Of a DNA stretch of 5,639 nt, positions 1 to 5,639 are shown piece after piece. Position 1 is the stretch's first letter; each line of letters starts with the position of its first letter. A program made the translations under genes and the position numbers. The DNA is taken from positions 1 to 5,639 of the forward strand of contig JAEYUH010000197.1 of the NCBI GenBank assembly GCA_023432725.1, given 5' to 3'. This DNA comes from Actinomycetes bacterium (GTDB taxonomy: Bacteria; Actinomycetota; Actinomycetes; Propionibacteriales; Propionibacteriaceae). The notes beneath the pieces are model-generated. The model had not been told where the DNA came from. It was given only the letters and a program-made list of their open reading frames with translations, and ran no database searches.

Positions 1-786
1 GGCCGGCTCGTCGGCGAACACGTCGAGGCCCGCCCGCAGCCCCTTGGTCCGGATCGCGGCGGCGAGCGCAGGCTCGTCCACCACTTCACCGCGCGAGGTG
101 TTGATGAAGAACGCCCCGTCCCTCATCGCCTCGAAGAAGGTCGCGCCGAGCAGGCCGCGGGTGTCGGGGGTGAGGGCGAGGTGGACGCTCACCACGTCGG
201 CCAGGGACGCGACCTCCTCCGGGGACGCTGCCAGGCCGACGCCGAGTGCGGCCGCAGCCTCGGCGGTGAGGCTGCGACTCCAGGCCACGACCGGCATCCC
301 GAACCCCCTGGCGCGCGGGATCATCTCCCGGCCGATGCCGCCCACCCCGATCAGGCCGAGCGTGCGGCCGTGCAGCCCGCGGGCCTTGCTGTACTCGGCC
401 TTGTTCCAGGTACCGGCGCGCAGGTCGGCGACGCTGTCGGCGATCCTGCGGTCCAGCGCGCAGATCAGCCCGAACGCCAGTTCCGCCACCGCGACGGAGT
501 TCTTCCCCGGGCAGTTCGCCACGTAGATCCCCAGCCGGGACGCGGCGGCCACGTCGATGGTGTTGTAGCCGGCGCCGGCCCGCACCACCAGCTTCAGCGG
601 CCCCGCAGCGAGCACGGCCTCTGGCACCTTGGCGCTCCGCACGACGAGCACGTCCGGCCGGAGGGCCGCCACTTCGTCGGCGAGGCCCTGGTCCTTCAGC
701 CCGGGCGCGAAGCTGACCTCGCAGCCGGCGGCCCTCAGGGCGTCGATCCCGGATTGTTCGAACTGGTCGGCGACGAGTACCTGCAT
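1..786 (-). CDS. D-isomer-specific 2-hydroxyacid dehydrogenase (phosphoglycerate dehydrogenase-like), N-terminal part
   Basis: The first 262 residues of a cytosolic NAD(P)-dependent oxidoreductase are present; the 3' end lies beyond the left edge. Visible family landmarks are the substrate-loop motif RAGAGYNTID (residues 69-78), NCPGKNSVAVAEL (91-103), the Rossmann motif GLIGVGGIGRE (144-154), the catalytic Arg in NTSRGEVVDE (R232), and the catalytic Glu in DVFADEP (E260). The catalytic His of the C-terminal part, and any ACT domain, would be in the missing portion. After the second Rossmann strand the sequence is AWSRS (168-172) instead of the usual acidic residue, which resembles NADPH-using hydroxyacid reductases such as GhrA, so the cofactor may be NADP(H). 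The ATG at 786 is the only reasonable start because an in-frame TAG lies 12 bases upstream (796-798). The family is certain. The substrate is not: 3-phosphoglycerate is the default annotation, but glyoxylate/hydroxypyruvate or another 2-keto acid is possible. Confidence 0.9.
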   Translation of the reverse strand, partial: MQVLVADQFEQSGIDALRAAGCEVSFAPGLKDQGLADEVAALRPDVLVVRSAKVPEAVLAAGPLKLVVRAGAGYNTIDVAAASRLGIYVANCPGKNSVAVAELAFGLICALDRRIADSVADLRAGTWNKAEYSKARGLHGRTLGLIGVGGIGREMIPRARGFGMPVVAWSRSLTAEAAAALGVGLAASPEEVASLADVVSVHLALTPDTRGLLGATFFEAMRDGAFFINTSRGEVVDEPALAAAIRTKGLRAGLDVFADEPA

Positions 787-792
787 GGGACC

Positions 793-798
793 AACCTA
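793..798 (-). promoter_or_regulatory. Putative -10 box, leaderless promoter of the hydroxyacid dehydrogenase
   Basis: On the minus strand TAGGTT matches the TANNNT actinobacterial -10 pattern and is followed by only six bases (GGTCCC) before the ATG, so transcription would begin at or next to the start codon. There is no Shine-Dalgarno in this gap and no good -35 is visible. The same octamer TAGGTTGG precedes the DUF202 gene at 1311. The rest of 787-876 shows no other feature. Confidence 0.4.
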
Positions 799-876
799 TT
801 GCCGCCAGACCACTGGGCGAACAGCGTCACGGCGTTCCCCGCGACGGCGAGCGCAGACCGGGTCAAGCCGGCGGCG

Positions 877-1251
877 TCAGAAGAGCGCCGCGAGCAGGGC
901 CACCAGCGGCGGGCCGCTCTGGCCGAGCATCCCGCGCCACAGCCTGCGGTTCGAGCTGAACAGGACGATCCCGCAGCCCGTCATGAAGGCGCAGCCGTAG
1001 ACCACCAGCGCCCGTCCGACGTCGGTGTGGCCGGCGTAGTGGGCGATCAGTCCGGCGGCGGGGCCCGCCGCGAGGAAGAGGTTGTAGAACCCCTGGTTGA
1101 ACGCCCACAGCCGCACCCCGGGCGCCGGGTCGGGCCTGCCGAGCAGGAGGGTCTGCACCTCGGGGCGGTGGAACAGCACGCTCTCCATCACGAACGCCGC
1201 AACGTGGAACGAGATGGCCACCACCGCGAAGACCTGCGTGACGAGGTTCAT
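877..1251 (-). CDS. DUF1304 family small membrane protein
   Basis: This 124-residue integral membrane protein has about four hydrophobic segments (roughly residues 5-24, 53-71, 78-98 and 109-124). It carries the signature I associate with DUF1304, NQGFYNLFLAAG (52-63; the family usually reads NQGLYNGFLAAG), and the family's C-terminal pattern QSGPPLVALLAAL (111-123). The N-terminal helix keeps a polar His and Glu (H16, E23) followed by a short basic/polar loop. Its length is typical for the family. The function of DUF1304 proteins is not established, and nothing in the sequence suggests a catalytic motif. The ATG at 1251 is fixed by an in-frame TGA six bases upstream (1255-1257). It is divergent from the DUF202 pair across 72 bases and in the same direction as the dehydrogenase 90 bases downstream, which appears to have its own promoter. 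Confidence 0.85.
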   Translation of the reverse strand: MNLVTQVFAVVAISFHVAAFVMESVLFHRPEVQTLLLGRPDPAPGVRLWAFNQGFYNLFLAAGPAAGLIAHYAGHTDVGRALVVYGCAFMTGCGIVLFSSNRRLWRGMLGQSGPPLVALLAALF

Positions 1252-1256
1252 GGCTC

Positions 1257-1262
1257 AGTATC
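1257..1262 (-). promoter_or_regulatory. Possible -10 box of the DUF1304 gene
   Basis: The minus strand reads GATACT, four of six matches to TATAAT including the important A2 and final T, five bases before the ATG. That would give a leaderless or nearly leaderless mRNA. There is no Shine-Dalgarno-like sequence before the start and no clear -35, so this is the weakest of the four start-proximal boxes in the window. Confidence 0.25.
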
Positions 1263-1310
1263 GCGCCGGGTGGTGGCGCCTGCCCGCAGGCTTTCGGAGC
1301 GGTCTCGGGC

Positions 1311-1316
1311 TAGGTT
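1311..1316 (+). promoter_or_regulatory. Putative -10 box, leaderless promoter of the DUF202 pair
   Basis: TAGGTT fits TANNNT and lies seven bases before the GTG at 1324, which places the expected transcription start on or beside the start codon. No Shine-Dalgarno is present between them. It shares the octamer TAGGTTGG with the dehydrogenase promoter. This spacing is one reason for preferring the GTG at 1324 over the GTG at 1345. A canonical -35 is not visible. Confidence 0.4.
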
Positions 1317-1323
1317 GGCTTTC

Positions 1324-1677
1324 GTGACCAGGTTCCCGCGCGGAGTGTACGGACGGGGCGACGAGCCCGACCCACGGTTCAGCCTGGCCAATGAGCGCAC
1401 CTTCCTGGCCTGGATCAGGACCGGCCTGGCACTGTTCGCCGCCGGTGTGGCCCTGCACGCCCTCGAGGTGCCCGAGCACGCCGGGTTCCGGCTGGCCGCC
1501 GCCCTGGTGTTCATCGGGCTCGGCCTGGTCGCCACCGTGCAGGCGTGGGCGGGGTGGTGGCGCACCGAGTCGGCGATGCGGCTCGGGCAACCACTCCCCG
1601 GGACGTCACCCGGTCTCGTCCTGACTGTCGGCGTGGTGGCCGGGGTGGCCCTTGTGCTGCTCGGCCTGTCCTGGTGA
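1324..1677 (+). CDS. DUF202 (YidH-like) membrane protein, first of a tandem pair
   Basis: The protein is 117 residues with three predicted membrane helices (about 29-48, 55-76 and 96-115). The DUF202 signature LANERTFLAWIRT spans residues 21-33, directly before the first helix, and the short polar N-terminus (RGDEPDPRF) is typical. The family is widespread in bacteria but its molecular function is unknown. The reading frame stays open far upstream to 181, but that stretch lies opposite the dehydrogenase and DUF1304 genes and has no family similarity, so I start at GTG 1324. GTG 1345 is an alternative that removes seven residues without touching the domain. The stop codon overlaps the start of the next DUF202 gene, so the two are probably translationally coupled. 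Mycobacterium tuberculosis has a comparable adjacent pair (Rv2272/Rv2273, from memory). Confidence 0.87.
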   Translation: MTRFPRGVYGRGDEPDPRFSLANERTFLAWIRTGLALFAAGVALHALEVPEHAGFRLAAALVFIGLGLVATVQAWAGWWRTESAMRLGQPLPGTSPGLVLTVGVVAGVALVLLGLSW

Positions 1678-2006
1678 GCGGCGTCCCGCCCGGCTGGGGC
1701 CCGGGGCTGCAGCCGGAGCGGACCCTGCTGGCATGGCGCCGGACCGCGCTGTCGCTGGCTCTTGCCGCCGTAGTGGCCGTCCGCCTGACGCTGGGGAGCT
1801 ATGGCCCGGCGGCCGCCGCCGTCGGGGTCGGCGGGGTGCTGCTGGCCGGCGCGTCCAACCTCGTCGCCGACCGGCGCTACCGCGCGACCGGCCGGCCGGA
1901 CGAGCCGATGGGACCCCTGCCCGGGGTGGGGGCGCCGGCCGCTCTGCTCACCGTGACGACTGTCATCGTCGGCCTGTTGGCCGCCCTGTACGTGTCGCAG
2001 GGCTGA
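1674..2006 (+). CDS. DUF202 membrane protein, second of a tandem pair
   Basis: This 110-residue protein has three predicted membrane helices (about 23-41, 44-64 and 87-106). It carries a variant DUF202 signature, LQPERTLLAWRRT, at residues 12-24. Compared with its upstream partner, Asn-Glu-Arg has become Pro-Glu-Arg and the motif carries an extra Arg (WRRT against WIRT), so the two are diverged paralogues rather than a recent duplication. The GTG at 1674 overlaps the TGA of the first gene (GTGA). There is no Shine-Dalgarno, and re-initiation by the terminating ribosome is the likely way it is translated. The open frame extends upstream to 1545, but inside the first gene, and lacks domain similarity. 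The function is unknown. The coupled arrangement suggests the two proteins are made in equal amounts and may form a hetero-oligomer, which is inference. Confidence 0.85.
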   Translation: MSGVPPGWGPGLQPERTLLAWRRTALSLALAAVVAVRLTLGSYGPAAAAVGVGGVLLAGASNLVADRRYRATGRPDEPMGPLPGVGAPAALLTVTTVIVGLLAALYVSQG

Positions 2007-2035
2007 CCCCGCCCCGTCCCGGCCCCGATGGACGG

Positions 2036-2049
2036 CGCCGAGTACGGCG
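2036..2049. terminator. Weak hairpin at the convergent junction
   Basis: CGCCG-AGTA-CGGCG can form a 5-bp GC stem with a four-base loop in the 60-base gap between the converging DUF202 and cbp genes. It could act on both strands. No T-tract follows on either side, so it is not a classical intrinsic terminator, and in DNA this GC-rich a short hairpin can occur by chance. Confidence 0.22.
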
Positions 2050-2066
2050 TGACCCTCCAGCAAGCG

Positions 2067-4541
2067 CTACAGGGTGGCCTCCACGACCACCTCACTGCCC
2101 GCGGGGGCGTACGGCACCCGGTTGCCCTCGACCGGACGGCCGTCGACCACGAGGCCGGCCCGACGCCCGCGCACCCCGGAGTTGCTCACCTTGATCGTGT
2201 ACGTGGCGCCGCGAACCTTGCGGGTGACCGTGAAGGACGGCACGTCGGGGCCGAGTTGGGGGTCGATCACGAGGTGGTCGAAGTCCGGACGCACGCCCAG
2301 CAGGTACTGCGACACCGCCACGAAGTTCCAGGCGGCGGTCCCGGTCAGCCAGGAGTTCTTCGCCTCCCCGGCACGGACCGCCTCCTTGCCGGCGATCATC
2401 TGGGCGTAGACGTACGGCTCGAGCCGGTGGACGTCGCTGATCGCCTCCCGGTAGGCAGGGGTGATCCGCCGGTAGTAGTCGAAGGCGACGTCACCGCGGC
2501 CGACCACGGTCTCGGCGATGATCACCCACGGGTTGTTGTGGCAGAAGATGCCGCCGTTCTCCTTGTAACCCGGGGGATAGGTGGACACCTCGCCGAGCTC
2601 GATCCGGTAGGTGGTGTACGCCGGGTACTGCAGCACGAGGCCGTGTGGCGTGCCGAGCAGGTCCCGCACCGAGTCGAGCGCCTTGATCGCCGGGGCCGAG
2701 CTGTCGTCGTGGCCGTCGCCCACGCCGATCCCTGCCAGCACCGCGAAGCCCTGGGGCTCGATCCAGATCCTGCCCTCGGTGTCGGCGTGGGTGCCGACCG
2801 GATTGCCGAAGAAGTCGTAGGCGCGCAGGAACCAGTCGCCGTCCCAGCCATGGGTGAGCGTGGCCTCGCGCATCGCCGCCACCGCGGCCTCGGCGCGCTC
2901 GGCGACCTCGGTCAGGCCGCGGCGCCGGGCGATGGCGGCGTAGTCGGCGCCGTACAGCACGAACTGGGCCGCGATGAAGACCGACTCGGCCACCCCGCCG
3001 GCCTTGTTCTCGGTGGTCTGGAAGGGTTCCCCGGGCTCGGTGGAGAAGCAGTTGAGGTTGAGGCAGTCGTTCCAGTCCGCCCGGCCGATCAGCGGCAGGC
3101 CGTGCGGACCGAGGTGGGACAGCACGAACTCGAAGGAGCGGGTGAGGTGCTCCCACAGCGGCACCTCGGTGCCGGGCGCGTTGTCGAAGGGCACCGGCTC
3201 GTCGAGGATCGAGAAGTCGCCGGTCTCCTTCAGGTAGCCCGCCACCCCGGCGACCAGCCACATCGGGTCGTCGTTGAAGCCGGAGCCGACGTCGTTGTTG
3301 CCGCGCTTGGTGAGCGGCTGGTACTGGTGGTAGGCGCTGCCGTCGGGGAACTGGGTCGAAGCGATGTCGATGATCCGTTCCCGCGCCCGCTCCGGCACCA
3401 GGTGGACGAAGCCGAGCAGGTCCTGGTTGGAGTCGCGGAAGCCCATCCCGCGTCCGATGCCGGTCTCGAAGTAGGAGGCCGACCGCGACATGTTGAAGGT
3501 GACCATGCACTGGTACTGGTTCCAGGTGTTGACCATCCGGTCGAGCTTCTCGTCGGTCGAGGCGACGGTGTAGGTCGACAGCAACTCGTTCCAGTACGAG
3601 GCGAGCGCACCCAGCGCGGCGTCCACGTCGGCGGCGGTGGCGAACCGGGAGAGCAGGGCGTGGGCGCCCGTCTTGTTGATCACCTGTCGCTGCTCGTCGG
3701 CCCACTTGTCGTCCTGGTCATTCTCCAGGTAGCCCAGCACGAACACGAGGTCACGGCTCTCGCCCGGCGCCAGGTCGAGCGGGATCCAGTGCGAGCCGAT
3801 CGGGTACCACCCGGACGCCACCGAGTCGGCCGAGCGTCCGGCGTGGGGGACCGCCGCCTCTGCGAAGGACGCGAACGGGCCGCCGAGGAAGGTCTCACGA
3901 TCGGTGTCGAACCCCGCTGCCGGCTCGTTCACCGCGAACACCGCGTAGTGGTTGCGGCGCTCGCGGTACTCGGTGCGGTGGTAGATCGCGGTGCCACCGG
4001 ACGGGGTGGCCGGCTCGACCTCGACCTCGCCGAGCGAGAGGTTGCGCTGGTAGTTCGTCTGGTCGTCGTGCGCGTTCCACAGCGCGAACTCCACGAACGA
4101 GAACAGGTCCACGTGCTTGGCCTGGCCTGTGGTGTTGGTCACTGTGACCCGCTGCACCTCGGCGTCCTCGCCGAGGGGTACCAGGTACGTGGTCTGCACG
4201 CGCAGCCCGCCGCGCTCGCCGGTGATCGTCGAGTAGCCCATCCCGTGGCGGGCCTCGAAATGGTCGAGCTCGGCCTTCACCGGCAGCCAGGTCGGGGTCC
4301 AGACGTCACCGCCGTCATTGATGAACAGGTAGCGTCCGCCGGCGTCGGTGGGCACGTTGTTGTAGCGGTAACGGGTCAGGCGCCGCATCCGCGCGTCGGT
4401 GTAGAAGCTGTAGCCGCCACCGAGGTGGGACAGCAGGGAGAAGAAACGCTCGGAGCCGAGGTAGTTGATCCACGGGTAGGGGGTGCGCGGCGTGTTGATG
4501 ACGTACTCGCGGGCTGCGTCATCGAAGTGGCCGTACTGCAT
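2067..4541 (-). CDS. cbp: Cellobiose phosphorylase (GH94)
   Basis: This cytosolic enzyme should catalyse cellobiose + phosphate = alpha-D-glucose 1-phosphate + D-glucose with inversion (EC 2.4.1.20), saving one ATP per disaccharide over hydrolysis. The 824 residues match the Cellulomonas gilvus enzyme (about 822) end to end, with long near-identical stretches recalled from memory. Domains by analogy are an N-terminal beta-sandwich (about 1-270), a helical linker (about 280-315), an (alpha/alpha)6 barrel (about 315-740) and a C-terminal beta domain (741-824). Key residues are intact: general acid D492 in [10 protein letters not shown] (codon at 3066-3068); glucosyl-site R364 and D370 in GRGMGFRD; phosphate-site H668 in CHNNPW and T733-G734 in LTGTAAWN. 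The ATG at 4541 has a good Shine-Dalgarno, and an in-frame TGA lies 18 bases upstream. No signal peptide is seen. N,N'-diacetylchitobiose phosphorylase is the nearest alternative but is less likely given the close match. A CelR/CebR-like operator upstream supports cellobiose as substrate. Confidence 0.96.
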   Translation of the reverse strand: MQYGHFDDAAREYVINTPRTPYPWINYLGSERFFSLLSHLGGGYSFYTDARMRRLTRYRYNNVPTDAGGRYLFINDGGDVWTPTWLPVKAELDHFEARHGMGYSTITGERGGLRVQTTYLVPLGEDAEVQRVTVTNTTGQAKHVDLFSFVEFALWNAHDDQTNYQRNLSLGEVEVEPATPSGGTAIYHRTEYRERRNHYAVFAVNEPAAGFDTDRETFLGGPFASFAEAAVPHAGRSADSVASGWYPIGSHWIPLDLAPGESRDLVFVLGYLENDQDDKWADEQRQVINKTGAHALLSRFATAADVDAALGALASYWNELLSTYTVASTDEKLDRMVNTWNQYQCMVTFNMSRSASYFETGIGRGMGFRDSNQDLLGFVHLVPERARERIIDIASTQFPDGSAYHQYQPLTKRGNNDVGSGFNDDPMWLVAGVAGYLKETGDFSILDEPVPFDNAPGTEVPLWEHLTRSFEFVLSHLGPHGLPLIGRADWNDCLNLNCFSTEPGEPFQTTENKAGGVAESVFIAAQFVLYGADYAAIARRRGLTEVAERAEAAVAAMREATLTHGWDGDWFLRAYDFFGNPVGTHADTEGRIWIEPQGFAVLAGIGVGDGHDDSSAPAIKALDSVRDLLGTPHGLVLQYPAYTTYRIELGEVSTYPPGYKENGGIFCHNNPWVIIAETVVGRGDVAFDYYRRITPAYREAISDVHRLEPYVYAQMIAGKEAVRAGEAKNSWLTGTAAWNFVAVSQYLLGVRPDFDHLVIDPQLGPDVPSFTVTRKVRGATYTIKVSNSGVRGRRAGLVVDGRPVEGNRVPYAPAGSEVVVEATL

Positions 4542-4547
4542 CTGGTG

Positions 4548-4552
4548 CCTCT
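4548..4552 (-). promoter_or_regulatory. Ribosome binding site of cbp
   Basis: AGAGG on the minus strand lies six bases before the ATG at 4541 and supports that start. It is the only clear Shine-Dalgarno at a gene start in the window. Confidence 0.75.
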
Positions 4553-4603
4553 CAGCTCAGCGAAGGACTGCTCTCCACCCTCGTGAGAACGCACCGGCGC
4601 GCC

Positions 4604-4625
4604 ACGATGGGAGCGCTCTCATCGT
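4604..4625. promoter_or_regulatory. CelR/CebR-like cellobiose operator upstream of cbp
   Basis: A 22-bp inverted repeat has ten of its eleven base pairs symmetric. Its 14-base core, TGGGAGCGCTCTCA (4608-4621), differs at one base from TGGGAGCGCTCCCA, the known site of the LacI-family cellobiose-responsive repressors CelR (Thermobifida) and CebR (Streptomyces). The symmetry extends beyond the core as ACGA/TCGT flanks. The core is 66 bases upstream of the cbp start and overlaps the predicted -10 box, a position suited to repression relieved by cellobiose. The repressor gene is not in this window. Confidence 0.85.
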
Positions 4626-4649
4626 AGCCCCGGCAGCAGGGTGCGTCCA
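4621..4649 (-). promoter_or_regulatory. Predicted sigma70-type promoter of cbp
   Basis: On the minus strand TGGACG (-35, 4644-4649) and TACGAT (-10, 4621-4626) are separated by 17 bases. The -10 fits TANNNT; the -35 keeps the central GAC and first T of TTGACA. The expected start of transcription is near 4614, giving a leader of about 70 bases. The -10 lies almost entirely inside one arm of the operator, so repressor and RNA polymerase would compete. Confidence 0.55.
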
Positions 4650-4684
4650 TTGCCCGCGCGCCGTGCGGAAGGGACGAATCCGGC

Positions 4685-5605
4685 TCAGCCGAGCAGCACC
4701 GCGATGGCGAACAGCACCGGCAGCGAGCCGAGGGTGGTGATGAACGCTGCGTCGCGTGCGATGGTCTCGGCGACGCCGTAGCGCTGGGCGTACACGAAGA
4801 CGTTCTGGGCGGTGGGCAGCGCGCCGAGCACCGTCACCGCGTACAACGCGTGATCGGTCAACCCGAACCCGAACCTGCCCACGAGGTAGGCGACCACCGG
4901 CATCACCGCGAGCTTGAGGACGCTGGCCAGGATCACGTCCCTGCGTCCAGAGCCCGGCTCGAGGACGCGCTGGCCGGCCAGCGACATGCCGAACGAGATC
5001 AGGATGACGGGGACTGCGGCGTGGCCGATCGTCTCGATCGGGTTCAGCACGATCGGCGGCAGGTCGAGACCCGCGAGCGCGACCAGCAACCCGGCGAGGG
5101 AGGCGAGAATGATCGGGTTGCTCACGGTGGAGCGCAGGATGCCGCGGGCCGAGACCCTGCCGTTGACCCCGGCGTCGAGGAGGGCCAGCGCGATCGGCGC
5201 GAACACCAGCAGTTGCAGCAGCACGATGGGTGCTGCGAAGGCGGCGTCGCCCAGCATGTAGAGCGCGATCGGGATCCCGATGTTGTTCGCGTTGACGTAG
5301 CCCGAGCAGAGCGCGCCGATCACCGTCCTGCCGAGGTCACGGCGCCACACCAGCACCGCGACGCCGGTGAAGCCGCCCATGATGGCCGCCGCGGTGAGCG
5401 CCGAGACCGGCAGCAGCGACGAGAACAGCGCCGCCACATCGGCGGTGGCGAGGACGGAGAACAGCAGGAACGGGGCCAGCACGTGGAAGGTCAACCTCGA
5501 CAGCACCGGCACAGCCCTGTCACCGAGGAAGCCCGATCGCGCGATGACGTAGCCGACCACGACGGCCAGGGCGATGACGGCGAAGCCGGTGAGGATGTCG
5601 AGCAT
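4685..5605 (-). CDS. AEC (auxin efflux carrier) family permease
   Basis: This 306-residue membrane protein is close to the usual AEC length (about 300-320) and has around ten hydrophobic segments in two halves (about 4-23, 35-53, 65-87, 94-116, 122-143 / 160-180, 195-212, 225-244, 255-273, 286-305). The two discontinuous-helix regions expected in this fold are visible as NANNIGIPIA (105-114), matching the family N-x-G-x-P element, and LPTAQNVFVYA (263-273), matching the family PTA-x-N element. Bacterial members move organic acids such as malate or malonate, or unknown anions; the substrate cannot be told from sequence. The ATG at 5605 is the first possible start, with an in-frame TAG 15 bases upstream (5618-5620). 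It runs in the same direction as cbp, but 143 bases and a separate regulated promoter lie between them, so co-transcription is not required and a role in cellobiose use is not implied. Confidence 0.88.
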   Translation of the reverse strand: MLDILTGFAVIALAVVVGYVIARSGFLGDRAVPVLSRLTFHVLAPFLLFSVLATADVAALFSSLLPVSALTAAAIMGGFTGVAVLVWRRDLGRTVIGALCSGYVNANNIGIPIALYMLGDAAFAAPIVLLQLLVFAPIALALLDAGVNGRVSARGILRSTVSNPIILASLAGLLVALAGLDLPPIVLNPIETIGHAAVPVILISFGMSLAGQRVLEPGSGRRDVILASVLKLAVMPVVAYLVGRFGFGLTDHALYAVTVLGALPTAQNVFVYAQRYGVAETIARDAAFITTLGSLPVLFAIAVLLG

Positions 5606-5614
5606 GACGGATCG

Positions 5615-5620
5615 ACCCTA
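5615..5620 (-). promoter_or_regulatory. Putative -10 box of the AEC permease gene
   Basis: TAGGGT on the minus strand fits TANNNT and ends nine bases before the ATG, so the mRNA would be leaderless or have a leader of two to three bases. The region where a -35 would sit runs to the right edge of the window and cannot be judged. Confidence 0.3.
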
Positions 5621-5639
5621 TCCGGACGCCTCCGCGCCA

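Noticed and set aside
1294..1307. Possible second CelR/CebR site (TCGGAGCGGTCTCG) just upstream of the DUF202 -10 box
   Set aside because: Only 10 of 14 positions match the consensus and the inverted symmetry is poor. A match this weak is likely by chance at this GC content.
181..1323. Long upstream extension of the first DUF202 frame
   Set aside because: It lies opposite two well-supported minus-strand genes and reads as P/R/A/H-rich sequence without domain similarity. The DUF202 domain is complete from GTG 1324.
1248..2063. A 271-codon open frame on the minus strand opposite the DUF202 pair
   Set aside because: Its composition (R, P, A, T rich) is that of a shadow frame, while the plus-strand frames carry two clear DUF202 signatures and an overlapping start/stop.
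2491..3705. A 404-codon minus-strand open frame within cbp in another frame
   Set aside because: It is arginine-rich shadow sequence inside a gene whose own frame is intact and conserved throughout.
2028..4586. An 852-codon open frame on the plus strand, opposite cbp
   Set aside because: It mirrors the cbp gene, has low-complexity V/G/R/D/H-rich composition and no recognisable domain. Antisense open frames of this kind are expected in very GC-rich coding DNA; cbp matches its family over its full length.
4596..4603. GGCGCGCC palindrome beside the cbp operator
   Set aside because: An 8-bp all-GC palindrome is common in this base composition and has no known regulatory meaning here.
4676..4690. 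Possible terminator at the end of the AEC gene
   Set aside because: Only a four-base stem around the stop codon can be drawn and no T-tract follows.

Overview
The window is GC-rich throughout, with strongly G/C-ending third codon positions, near-full-length shadow frames opposite real genes, GTG starts and few Shine-Dalgarno sequences. Together with a cellobiose phosphorylase of the Cellulomonas type and a CelR/CebR-like operator, this points to an actinomycete (Actinomycetota). The genus cannot be fixed from the window.

Layout from left to right. (1) 1-786, minus: the N-terminal 262 residues of a D-isomer-specific 2-hydroxyacid (3-phosphoglycerate-type) dehydrogenase, cut by the left edge. 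(2) 787-876: a 90-base gap holding that gene's putative promoter. (3) 877-1251, minus: a small DUF1304-type membrane protein. (4) 1252-1323: a 72-base divergent promoter region. (5) 1324-1677 and 1674-2006, plus: two tandem DUF202-type membrane proteins joined by a GTGA start/stop overlap. (6) 2007-2066: a short convergent junction with one weak hairpin. (7) 2067-4541, minus: a full-length GH94 cellobiose phosphorylase, the dominant gene of the window. (8) 4542-4684: its control region, with a recognisable Shine-Dalgarno, a sigma70-like promoter and a palindrome matching the CelR/CebR cellobiose operator in 13 of 14 positions. (9) 4685-5605, minus: an AEC (auxin efflux carrier) family permease. 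No gene-free stretch exceeds 300 bases, and I see no RNA genes, mobile elements, CRISPR arrays or long repeats.

The best-supported biological story is the cbp locus. Cellobiose taken up by a transporter outside the window would be cleaved inside the cell by phosphate to glucose-1-phosphate and glucose. Transcription would be held off by a LacI-family CelR/CebR repressor, encoded elsewhere, sitting over the -10 box until cellobiose is present. The small membrane proteins (DUF1304 plus two DUF202) form a divergent cluster of unknown function. The second theme is promoter architecture: four of the five transcription units have a -10-like box only 5-9 bases upstream of the start codon and no clear Shine-Dalgarno, as expected for leaderless mRNAs. 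cbp alone has a real 5' leader. Nothing here is clearly a wholly new system; the operator/promoter arrangement and the leaderless pattern are the most testable observations.
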